A DNA stretch of 64,000 nt, taken from contig NZ_CP135921.1 of assembly GCF_032397745.1 (NCBI RefSeq), positions 5,940,501 to 6,004,500 of the forward strand, read 5' to 3'. The stretch is from Bradyrhizobium prioriisuperbiae (GTDB lineage Bacteria; Pseudomonadota; Alphaproteobacteria; Rhizobiales; Xanthobacteraceae). The notes beneath the pieces were generated by a model, which saw nothing but the letters and a program-made list of their open reading frames with translations, did no database searches and was not told where the DNA came from. How positions within the stretch are numbered: the first letter of the stretch is position 1; the number at the start of each line of letters is the position of its first letter. Positions 48,075 through 55,962 of the stretch are shown piece after piece. The position numbers and the translations under genes are program-made.

Positions 48075-48269
48075 GATGAACCGGGTGCTGACCATCATCA
48101 CCGGCATGATTTGATCGATCGCGAGCCGGAAGCGGGCTGCAACCCTTCTCATGATCTGCTCGCCACGATCGGATTAAAAATCATTGGGGTGTCGGCGCCG
48201 TATCGGCTCGACGCGTAGGCGATGACGCTTGCGCGAGCGGGTTTCTGTGCGCTGTTGAGGAGATCGAGC

Positions 48270-49364
48270 ATGGACAAGCGGGACAACGGCAGCCTCATTC
48301 ATCGGCGGGCGCTGCTGCAGGGAGCCGCAGCCGCGGCCTTCGCTGCACCAATCGGTGTATTTGGCGCGCAGGCCTTCCCCGGAAGGTCGGCTCCGGCAAA
48401 CATCGATTTCTCGGAATTTCCCATTTGCAAGACGGCGTCCGATGCGCCGGCGCTGACGGGCGCGCCGCGCAAGCTGAAGCTGTCATGGAACGCGGGCGCC
48501 GTCTGTCTCGCGCCGCTGCCGGTCGCCATCGACAACGGCTTTTTCCAGAAACACAATCTCGATGTCGAACTCGTCAATTACAGCGGCTCGACCGACCAGT
48601 TGCTGGAGGCGATCGCCACCGGAAAATCCGATGCCGGTCTCGGCATGGCGTTGCGCTGGCTGAAGCCGCTGGAGCAGGGATTTGATGTCAAGATCGCGGC
48701 CGGCACCCATGGCGGTTGCATGCGGGTGCTGACGCGCACCAATTCCGGTGTCGACAAGCTCGCCGACCTCAAGGGCAAGGTGGTCGGCGTCGGCGATCTC
48801 GCCGGGCCTGACAAGAATTTTTTCTCGATCCAGCTCGCCAAGCAGGGGATCGATCCCAATAAGGATGTCGATTGGCGTCCGTTTCCCGGAAATCTGCTGC
48901 AGCTAGCGGTCGACAAGGGCGAGGTGCAGGCGTTCCTCGCCTCCGATCCCCTCGCTTATCTGTGGCTGAAGAACACCGCCTATAAGGAAGTCGCCTCCAA
49001 TCTGGACGGCGACTACAAGGACAAGACCTGCTGCATCGTCGGCCTGCGCGGCAGCCTGATCCGCGAAGAGCCGCAGACGGCGCGTGCCATCACCCAGGCA
49101 CTGCTGGATGCTGCGATGTTCACCTCGCAGAATCCGGAAAAGGCGGCGAAATCCTTCCAGCCTTACGCGCCCAAGAACGCCAGCCTCGCCGATCTCGAAT
49201 GCATGGTGCGTTATCACACCCATCACCATCATCCGGTCGGGGAAGTGCTGAAGCGGGAACTGAAGGCCTATGCGGACGATTTGAAGAGCGTGTCCGTGTT
49301 CAAGGCTTCGACCGACACGGCGAAATTCGCGGAGAAGATCTATGTCGACGTTTTCGGCGTCTGA
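48270..49364 (+). CDS. ABC transporter binding protein with Tat-type signal (sulfonate/nitrate/taurine class)
   Basis: 364 residues. The N-terminus HRRALLQGAAAAAFAAP is a Tat-type signal. The mature part is of the SsuA/TauA/NrtA class (LKLSWNAGAVCLAPLPVAIDNGFFQKHNLDVELVNYSG, then DKLADLKGKVVGVGD). A His-rich stretch (RYHTHHHHP) lies near residue 315. The ATG with GAGGAG 7 nt upstream is preferred over one 48 nt earlier. It heads the transport operon and overlaps the permease gene by 23 nt. Substrate may be a sulfonate; not proven. Confidence 0.85.
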   Translation: MDKRDNGSLIHRRALLQGAAAAAFAAPIGVFGAQAFPGRSAPANIDFSEFPICKTASDAPALTGAPRKLKLSWNAGAVCLAPLPVAIDNGFFQKHNLDVELVNYSGSTDQLLEAIATGKSDAGLGMALRWLKPLEQGFDVKIAAGTHGGCMRVLTRTNSGVDKLADLKGKVVGVGDLAGPDKNFFSIQLAKQGIDPNKDVDWRPFPGNLLQLAVDKGEVQAFLASDPLAYLWLKNTAYKEVASNLDGDYKDKTCCIVGLRGSLIREEPQTARAITQALLDAAMFTSQNPEKAAKSFQPYAPKNASLADLECMVRYHTHHHHPVGEVLKRELKAYADDLKSVSVFKASTDTAKFAEKIYVDVFGV

Positions 49365-50385
49365 CGCCGGTCCGTATAGCGCCCCGCGGACTGGCCGCGA
49401 CGGCGTCGTCGTTTCGCGGCTTCAGGCGGCCTTGCGGCTGATATGGCCGGCCGCCATCAGCTTCGCAGCCGGGGCGGCATGGTTTGCTTTTGGATTTTCC
49501 TGCCTCTGGCGGGACGATCTCGGCGACTGGTCCCGGACCCATGAACTGGCCATCACGGCGTTCGTGATCGCCGCGGGGCTTGCGGTCGTGGCTGCTGGGG
49601 GCAAATGGCTGGGGCGGGTCGGTGCGGTCGTGCAGCAGCGCGCACCTTGGTTTCTGGTTTTGGGTATCGCCCTGACGATATGGGAGATCGCGACGGCAAA
49701 ACTGGCCTGGCTGCCGCTGCCGTTCTTCCCGCCGCCGCAGGCGATTATCGAGGTGTATACCGACGATCTGCCCAAGCTGCTGGACAGCGTCTGGGCGTCG
49801 GTCAAATTGCAGCTCGGCGGCTATGTCATCGGCGCCACCGTCGGTTTCCTCACCGGTGTCTCGATCGGCTGGTCGCGCAGCATCGGCTATTGGGTGCATC
49901 CGGTGTTACGCTTCATCGGTCCGCTGCCGGCGACCGCATGGCTGCCGATTGCATTCTTCACGTTTCCGTCGAGCTGGAGCGCCAGCACCTTCCTGATCGC
50001 GCTCGCGACTGGTTTTCCGGTCACGGTGCTGACCTGGTCGGGCGTGGCGAGTGTCAGCAACGCCTATTACGACGTGGCGCGCACGCTGGGGGCCAAGCCA
50101 TCGTTCCTGGTGCTCAAGGTGGCGATCCCGGCAGCGCTGCCGCACGTGTTCGTTGGCCTTTTCATGGGACTGGGATCGTCGTTCGCCGTGCTGGTGGTGG
50201 CTGAGATGATCGGCGTTAAAGCGGGGCTCGGCTGGTATCTGCAGTGGGCCCAGGGCTGGGCCGCCTATGCCAACATGTATGCCGCGCTGATTGTGATGTC
50301 GCTGTTGTGCTCCGGCGCGATCACGCTGTTGTTCAGGGTGCGCGATCGGGCGCTGGTTTGGCAGAAGGGTGTTGTGAAATGGTAG
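49342..50385 (+). CDS. ssuC: ABC transporter permease (SsuC-like) with N-terminal extension
   Basis: 347 residues. The C-terminal 260 are a BPD_transp_1 permease with the EAA-type loop (ARTLGAKPSFLVLKVAIPAALPHVFVG). An additional N-terminal 80 residues with two hydrophobic segments make it longer than the usual 260-residue SsuC. The ribosome site GGAGAAG lies inside the preceding gene; the 3' end overlaps the ATPase gene by 7 nt. Confidence 0.85.
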   Translation: MSTFSASDAGPYSAPRTGRDGVVVSRLQAALRLIWPAAISFAAGAAWFAFGFSCLWRDDLGDWSRTHELAITAFVIAAGLAVVAAGGKWLGRVGAVVQQRAPWFLVLGIALTIWEIATAKLAWLPLPFFPPPQAIIEVYTDDLPKLLDSVWASVKLQLGGYVIGATVGFLTGVSIGWSRSIGYWVHPVLRFIGPLPATAWLPIAFFTFPSSWSASTFLIALATGFPVTVLTWSGVASVSNAYYDVARTLGAKPSFLVLKVAIPAALPHVFVGLFMGLGSSFAVLVVAEMIGVKAGLGWYLQWAQGWAAYANMYAALIVMSLLCSGAITLLFRVRDRALVWQKGVVKW

Positions 50386-51164
50386 CGCTTGCGACCAGGC
50401 TGCCGCCGGCGGGAGCCGCGCTCGACGTCGATCACGTCAGTCATCAGTTCGATATCGACGGCCGCGTGCTGCCGGTGCTCGACGATGTCAGCTTCAACGT
50501 CGCTCCCGGAGAGTTCGTGGCGTTGCTCGGGCCGTCCGGCTGCGGAAAGTCGACCCTGCTGCGTCTGGTCGCGGGGCTCGAGCCGCCGCGATCCGGTGTC
50601 GTTCGTGAGGACGGCGACCTGATCACCGGGCCCTGGCCGTCACGCGTCGTGGTGTTCCAGGATCCGACGCTGTTTCCCTGGCGAACCGTCTGGAACAATG
50701 TCGCGCTCGGCCTGGAGGCACAGGGCATCCTGCGCACCCAAAAAAGCCGGGTCGATGCCGCCCTCGAACTGGTGGGGTTGTCCGGGTTCCGCGATGCCTA
50801 TCCACACCAGCTTTCTGGCGGCATGGCGCAGCGCGTCGCGCTGGCCCGGGCGCTGGTCAATGATCCGAAGATTCTCGTGCTCGATGAGCCGCTTGGCAAG
50901 CTCGACTCGCTGACGCGGATCACCATGCAGTCGGAACTGGTGTCGTTGTGGCAGCGCAGCGGGTTTACCGCTTTGCTGGTCACCCATGACGTGGAGGAGG
51001 CGCTGTTTCTCGCCAACCGTGTCATTGTGTTCAGCGATCGTCCGGCGCGGATCAAGGCCGACATCCAGGTCGACCGTCCGTATCCGCGTCATCGCGGCGA
51101 TGCGCGCCTCACGGAGCTGCGGCGCGAAATTCTCGGCCTGCTTGGGCTCGATGCCACCTGGTAG
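50379..51164 (+). CDS. ssuB: ABC transporter ATPase (SsuB-like)
   Basis: 261 residues with Walker A GPSGCGKST, signature LSGGMAQR, Walker B ILVLDEPLGKLD and H-loop THDVEEAL. It energises uptake through the preceding permease. The start is the ATG within the permease stop region, where translation should be coupled; longer in-frame starts only re-read the permease gene. Confidence 0.92.
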   Translation: MVALATRLPPAGAALDVDHVSHQFDIDGRVLPVLDDVSFNVAPGEFVALLGPSGCGKSTLLRLVAGLEPPRSGVVREDGDLITGPWPSRVVVFQDPTLFPWRTVWNNVALGLEAQGILRTQKSRVDAALELVGLSGFRDAYPHQLSGGMAQRVALARALVNDPKILVLDEPLGKLDSLTRITMQSELVSLWQRSGFTALLVTHDVEEALFLANRVIVFSDRPARIKADIQVDRPYPRHRGDARLTELRREILGLLGLDATW

Positions 51165-51181
51165 ACCTAAGGCGAAGAGAG

Positions 51182-52336
51182 ATGGACGCGACCCCCACGA
51201 TTTTCGACAAGGCCAATCTGCTCGCGCCGGGTTTTGCCGCGCGCGCGGCGCAGCATGATCGTGACGCGAGTTTTCCGTTCGAGAATTTCAGCGAGCTCGC
51301 CGACACAGGGCTGCTGGCCCTGACTGTGCCGGCCGCGCAGGGCGGCAGCGGAGCGGGTGCGCGGGAGGCCGCGCGTGTCATCAACATCTTCGGCAAGGCC
51401 GATCCGTCGACCGCGCTGGTGCTGTCGATGCACTACATCCATCATCTGACTATCGCCAAAAGTGGCGAGACGGGCCGTCGCTGGCCGGCGCATCTGGCTG
51501 GCCTGCTCCAGCGCGAAACCCTCGATGGCGTGGCGCTGATCAACGCATTGCGGGTGGAGCCCGATCTGGGATCGCCCTCACGTGGCGGCCTGCCGGCAAC
51601 CACAGCCAGGCGCACACCGGACGGATGGCGGATCACCGGCCGCAAGATTTATTCGACCGGAGCGCCGATCCTGAAATGGTATGCGGTCTGGGCCAGCACC
51701 GACGAACCGGACGTTCGTGTCGGCATGTTCCTGGTGCCGGCCGGTTTGCCCGGCACGCGCATCATCGAGACCTGGGATCATCTCGGGCTGCGGGCCAGCG
51801 GCAGCCATGACGTGGTGTTCGACGACGTGCTGTTTCCGCTCGACCACGAGGTTGACGTGCGCGCGCCGGCGCAATGGCTGGCGCCGGATAATGCGCAGAT
51901 TGCGATCAACGCGATTCTGGTGGCCGCTGTTTATGACGGCGTCGCCCAGGCGGCGCGGGACTGGCTGGTCGGTTTCCTGAAAACCAGGACGCCCGCCAGT
52001 CTCGGTGCGCCGCTGGCGACACTGCCGCGGGCGCAGGAAATCCTCGGCGGCATCGAGGCGCGGCTCGCCGTCAACGCGCGGCTGATCGCCAGTTTTGCCG
52101 ACGATTATGATCAGGGGCGTGCCTTGACCGCGTCGGAGGCCAATATCGTCAAGCTGACCGTGACCAACAATGCGGTGGCCGCTGTGGAAGGCGCCCTCTC
52201 GCTCACCAGTAACCATGGCCTGAGCCGAACCAACCCCTTGGAGCGGCATTATCGCGACGTGCTGTGCGGCCGGGTGCACACGCCGCAGGACGATGCCACC
52301 CGGATCACGGCAGGGCGCCTCGCGCTCGGCCTTTAA
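51182..52336 (+). CDS. Acyl-CoA dehydrogenase-like sulfur-acquisition oxidoreductase (SfnB/DszC type)
   Basis: 384 residues with the acyl-CoA dehydrogenase fold: N-terminal helices, a middle beta domain (GWRITGRKIYSTGAPILKWYAVWAS) and C-terminal helices ending LERHYRDVLCGRVHTPQDD. The usual catalytic Glu region is not evident, and the gene lies between a sulfonate transporter and SsuD, as flavin-dependent SfnB and DszC enzymes do. It probably uses FMN/FADH2 to oxidise an organosulfur substrate; the exact reaction is unknown. Confidence 0.82.
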   Translation: MDATPTIFDKANLLAPGFAARAAQHDRDASFPFENFSELADTGLLALTVPAAQGGSGAGAREAARVINIFGKADPSTALVLSMHYIHHLTIAKSGETGRRWPAHLAGLLQRETLDGVALINALRVEPDLGSPSRGGLPATTARRTPDGWRITGRKIYSTGAPILKWYAVWASTDEPDVRVGMFLVPAGLPGTRIIETWDHLGLRASGSHDVVFDDVLFPLDHEVDVRAPAQWLAPDNAQIAINAILVAAVYDGVAQAARDWLVGFLKTRTPASLGAPLATLPRAQEILGGIEARLAVNARLIASFADDYDQGRALTASEANIVKLTVTNNAVAAVEGALSLTSNHGLSRTNPLERHYRDVLCGRVHTPQDDATRITAGRLALGL

Positions 52337-52369
52337 GCCATCAATCCTATTTTCAGACGGAGCCGTCAC

Positions 52370-53470
52370 ATGTCAGTGGAATTCATCGGGTTCATCACCA
52401 ACAGCAATGCGTCGGAGACCATCGTTCGCGAGGGCCCCGTCCTCGACCGTCATCACATCGAGACGGTGGCGAAGATCCATGAGAACTCCGGGTTCGACCG
52501 GGCGCTGCTGGCGTTTCACTCGACCATTCCCGATGCACTACAAGTCGGCCAGCATGTGCTCAGCGTCACCGAAAAGCTCAAGGTGCTGATCGCGCAGCGA
52601 CCCGGCTTCACCGCGCCGACCCTGCTGGCGCGGCAACTGGCGACCATCGACCAGCTCTGGCACGGCCGTGTCGCGCTGCATGTCATCACCGGCGGCAATG
52701 CCACCGAGCTGAAGCAGGACGGCAACACCATCGACGACAAGGACGAGCGTTACGCCCGGACCGACGAATTCCTCGATCTGGTGCGCTCCGAATGGAGCAG
52801 CGACAAGCCGTTCAACTACAGCGGAAAATACTATCAGGTCACGAACGGCTTTTCACAGATCAAGCCGTACCGTCCCGAGGGCATTCCCGTGTTTGTCGGC
52901 GGCGGTTCTGACGCCGCGATCGAAGTGGCGGGCAAACACGCCGATACGTTCGCGCTGTGGGGCGAATCCTACGCCCAGGTGCGCGATGTGACGTCGCGCG
53001 TGCGCGCCGCCGCCGCCAAGCACGGCCGCCCGGCGCCGCGCTTCAGCCTGTCGATCCGGCCGATCCTGGCCGACACCGAAGAGAAGGCCTGGGCCAAGGC
53101 GGACGAAATTCTGGCACGCGCCACGGCGCTGCAGGACAAGACCGGTTACCGCCGCCCGGCGGATGGCCACGCCACCGAGGGCGCCAAGCGGTTGCTGGCA
53201 CTGGCCGACCAGGGTACGCGGATCGACAAGCGGCTGTGGACCGAGATCGCAAAACTCACCGGCGCCAACAGCAACACCACCGCGCTGGTCGGCACGCCGG
53301 CGCAGGTCGCGGAGGTGTTCGCCGATTACTACGATCTCGGCGTCAGCCATTTCCTGATCCGCGGCTTCGATCCGCTGGTGGACGCGATTGAGTACGGCCG
53401 CGAACTGATCCCGCTGACACGCAAGCTCATTGCCGAGCGCCAGTCGGCGCGGGGAGTGGCCGCCGAATGA
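52370..53470 (+). CDS. ssuD: FMNH2-dependent alkanesulfonate monooxygenase (SsuD-like)
   Basis: 366-residue luciferase-family monooxygenase. The SsuD look is clear: FDRALLAFHSTIPDALQVGQHVLS, RPGFTAPTLLARQLATIDQLWHGRVALHVITGGN, and the DEFLDLVRSEW segment. It splits sulfonates to aldehyde and sulfite using reduced flavin from a reductase that is not in this window. The stop overlaps the next start (ATGA). Confidence 0.85.
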   Translation: MSVEFIGFITNSNASETIVREGPVLDRHHIETVAKIHENSGFDRALLAFHSTIPDALQVGQHVLSVTEKLKVLIAQRPGFTAPTLLARQLATIDQLWHGRVALHVITGGNATELKQDGNTIDDKDERYARTDEFLDLVRSEWSSDKPFNYSGKYYQVTNGFSQIKPYRPEGIPVFVGGGSDAAIEVAGKHADTFALWGESYAQVRDVTSRVRAAAAKHGRPAPRFSLSIRPILADTEEKAWAKADEILARATALQDKTGYRRPADGHATEGAKRLLALADQGTRIDKRLWTEIAKLTGANSNTTALVGTPAQVAEVFADYYDLGVSHFLIRGFDPLVDAIEYGRELIPLTRKLIAERQSARGVAAE

Positions 53471-54411
53471 TCCGCCTTGTTGCGCTCGCGGCATCGCTGC
53501 TTGTTGCCGCCACCGTCTCCGCCGCCGCGCAAGTGACGCTGCGCGTCGGCGACCAGAAAGGCAACGCCCAAGCCGTGATGGAAGCGGCCGGCGTGCTCAA
53601 GGATGTTCCCTACAAGATCGAGTGGAAGGAGTTTCCCGCCGCCGCGCCGCTGCTGGAGGCGCTCGGCGCCGGCGCGATCGAGGCCGGCCTGGTCGGCGAT
53701 GCGCCGTTCACGTTCGCAGCTGCCGCCAATATCCCGGTCAAGGCGATCGGTGCCATCCGCCAGTCGCAGGAAGGACTGGCGATCCTGGTGCCCAAAGATT
53801 CTCCCATCAATAGTTTCGACGACCTCAAGGGCAAGAAGATCGCGACCGGCCGCGGTTCGATCGGCCATCAGCTGATTCTGGCTGCGCTCGAATCCAAGGC
53901 GTTGTCGGTGGACGATGTGCAGATCGTGTTTCTCGCGCCGTCGGATGCCAAGGTCGCTTATACGCGCGGATCGGTTGACGCGTGGTCGACCTGGGAACCC
54001 TATGTCAGTCAGGAAGAGGTGCTGTTCGCCTCGCGCCGCGTAATCACGGCGGAAGGCCTGACGCCCGGCCTCAGTTTCGTGGTGGCGCGGCCGGATGCGA
54101 TCAGCGAGAAGCGGCCGCAACTGGAAGACTTCCTGCGGCGGCAGGCGGCGGCGCGGGTGTGGTCACAGTCGAACGTGGAAGGTTACGCGCAGACCTGGGG
54201 CAAGCTGATGAACATTCCGCCCGAGGTGGCGCTGAACTGGCTGCGTCGCGCCAGGATCCGGGTGGCACCGGTCGACGACAGCGTCGTTGCCGGCGAGCAG
54301 CAAACCATCGATCTCTACCACCGTGCCGGGCTGATCAAGCAGAAGCTCTACGCCGCCGACATCGTCGACCGCTCGTTCGCGGACGCGATCACAAAGGGGG
54401 CGGGCGGCTGA
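53467..54411 (+). CDS. ssuA: Aliphatic sulfonate ABC transporter binding protein (SsuA-like), paralogue B
   Basis: 314 residues; signal peptide ending AAA-QVT. It has the same VTLRVGDQKGN and IEWKEFPAAAPLLEALGAGAIEAGLVGD segments as paralogue A. Translationally coupled to ssuD. It should serve the SsuB/C transporter just upstream. The presence of two similar SsuA proteins plus a third class member is unusual. Confidence 0.88.
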   Translation: MIRLVALAASLLVAATVSAAAQVTLRVGDQKGNAQAVMEAAGVLKDVPYKIEWKEFPAAAPLLEALGAGAIEAGLVGDAPFTFAAAANIPVKAIGAIRQSQEGLAILVPKDSPINSFDDLKGKKIATGRGSIGHQLILAALESKALSVDDVQIVFLAPSDAKVAYTRGSVDAWSTWEPYVSQEEVLFASRRVITAEGLTPGLSFVVARPDAISEKRPQLEDFLRRQAAARVWSQSNVEGYAQTWGKLMNIPPEVALNWLRRARIRVAPVDDSVVAGEQQTIDLYHRAGLIKQKLYAADIVDRSFADAITKGAGG

Positions 54412-54526
54412 GGCTTTGGGGCCGACGGCGCTGTGTCGGCTGATGCGTGGTCTTGATGGACAGATGCGATTCCATGATGATGTCGATCCGGAACTGGGTC
54501 GGTCGGCGTCTGGAATCAATCCCACC

Positions 54527-55837
54527 ATGGAAGAACCATCGCAGCATTGGTCGTCGCGGCTGCCATTCTATTATGGCTGGCTGATCGTCGGCATCGCCTT
54601 CGTGACCATGGCTGTCGGCGTCACAGCGCGGACGGCTTTTTCATTGCTGCTGCCGCCGCTGATCGACGAGTTCAAATGGGATCGCGGCGTGGCGGCGGGC
54701 GCTTTCTCGTTCGGGTTTCTGGTCTCCGCGGTGGTGAGCCCGGTGGTCGGCCGCGCCATGGATGCCCGTGGGCCGCGGTTCGTGATCCTGATCGGGGTTG
54801 TGCTGATGGCCTGCGGCCTGCTGCTCGCGCCCTGGGTGGCGTCGCCCTGGCATCTTTACGCCACGCTCGGTGTTGCCGTCGGCGGCGGCGCCAACATGAT
54901 GACTTATACGGTGCATTCGCAATTCCTGCCGAACTGGTTCGTGCGCCGGCGCGGCCTTGCCATCAGCGTGGCATTCGCGGGCGCCGGTGTCGGCGCCATC
55001 GTGCTGCTGCCATGGCTGCAGCGGATCATTCTGACCGATGGCTGGCGAGCCTCGTGCGTGGCGATGGGGCTTGTCGTTGTGCTGGTGATCGCGCCGCTGA
55101 CCCTGTTTGTTCGCAAAAGCCCGGCCGATGTCGGCCAGCGTCCGGACGGAGACACAGTGTCACCGGAGGCGGCGGCAACGCGCAGCGCCGCGGCGGTGGT
55201 GGATCCGGCGTGGGCTGCGACCGAGTGGACGCTCGCTCGTGCGTTACGCACTTCGCGGTTCTGGTGGATTACACTCGGCTATTTCCTGGCGCTGATCGCC
55301 TGGTACGCGGTGCAGGTGCACCAGACCAAGTATCTCATCGAGGTGGGCTTCTCGCCGGTGGTTGCCGCCTGGGCGCTTGGCGCCGTCGCCATCACTGCAA
55401 TCCCCGGACAGATTCTGCTTGGCGCCTTGTCGGATCGCATCGGCCGGGAGTGGGTGTGGGCGGCGGGCTGCCTCGGGTTTGCCATGTCGTATGCGGCGCT
55501 GCTCGGGCTCGAGCAGGCGCAGTCGAATGTGCTGCTTTATACGATGGTGTTCACCCAGGGCTTCCTCGGCTACGCGCTGACATCGGTGATGGGGCCGATT
55601 GTCGCCGAAATCTTCGAGGGGCCGCACTTCGGCTCGATCTTCGGCACCATCACCATTGCACTGATCGGCGGCGGTGCCGTCGGGCCCTGGATGGCCGGCG
55701 TGATCCACGACGTGACCGGTAGCTACCGGCTTGCGTTTCTGCTGATCATCGGCTGCTGCCTCGTCTCTGCTGTTGCGATCTGGATGGCGGCTCCACGGGG
55801 AGTGCGGCTTGTGCCAGGGCGGGCAGGTCGCGCCTGA
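54527..55837 (+). CDS. MFS transporter (OFA/monocarboxylate-like)
   Basis: 436 residues with 12 predicted membrane helices, starting FYYGWLIVGIAFVTMAVGVTARTAF, typical of oxalate:formate/monocarboxylate MFS carriers. I choose the ATG giving MEEPSQHW by protein look; in-frame ATG 54464 and an earlier start would add 21-37 atypical residues. Following the sulfonate genes by about 115 nt, it may export or import a desulfonation product (inference). Confidence 0.82.
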   Translation: MEEPSQHWSSRLPFYYGWLIVGIAFVTMAVGVTARTAFSLLLPPLIDEFKWDRGVAAGAFSFGFLVSAVVSPVVGRAMDARGPRFVILIGVVLMACGLLLAPWVASPWHLYATLGVAVGGGANMMTYTVHSQFLPNWFVRRRGLAISVAFAGAGVGAIVLLPWLQRIILTDGWRASCVAMGLVVVLVIAPLTLFVRKSPADVGQRPDGDTVSPEAAATRSAAAVVDPAWAATEWTLARALRTSRFWWITLGYFLALIAWYAVQVHQTKYLIEVGFSPVVAAWALGAVAITAIPGQILLGALSDRIGREWVWAAGCLGFAMSYAALLGLEQAQSNVLLYTMVFTQGFLGYALTSVMGPIVAEIFEGPHFGSIFGTITIALIGGGAVGPWMAGVIHDVTGSYRLAFLLIIGCCLVSAVAIWMAAPRGVRLVPGRAGRA

Positions 55838-55892
55838 TTCAGGCAAATGCGGGATGCGGCGGCTGCCGGAACATCGTCCACAAGGCAGGCCG

Positions 55893-55962
55893 GTTTCTGT
55901 CACATCACTGTCATCAAAGTCCTGAAAGGTCGCCGCCAACAGACGGGGTTGGTGACAGAAAC
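55893..55962 (+). promoter_or_regulatory. 5' leader with inverted repeat touching the start codon
   Basis: GTTTCTGTCAC at 55893-55903 is the exact complement of GTGACAGAAAC at 55952-55962, the latter ending directly at the decarboxylase ATG. If both are in the mRNA, the stem would cover the ribosome-binding region. The upstream arm also overlaps a TGTCACATCACTGTCA direct repeat that could be an operator. Confidence 0.45.

Larger units (their letters stand above)
47838..48269. promoter_or_regulatory. Divergent control region of the sulfonate locus
   Basis: 432 nt with no gene. It contains a 13-bp exact inverted repeat whose arms are 142 nt apart (listed separately), a GGAGA/TCTCC stem near 48030 and an AT-rich stretch (GGATTAAAAATCATTGG) near 48175. 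It should carry promoters for both directions and a sulfur-responsive operator. Confidence 0.45.
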
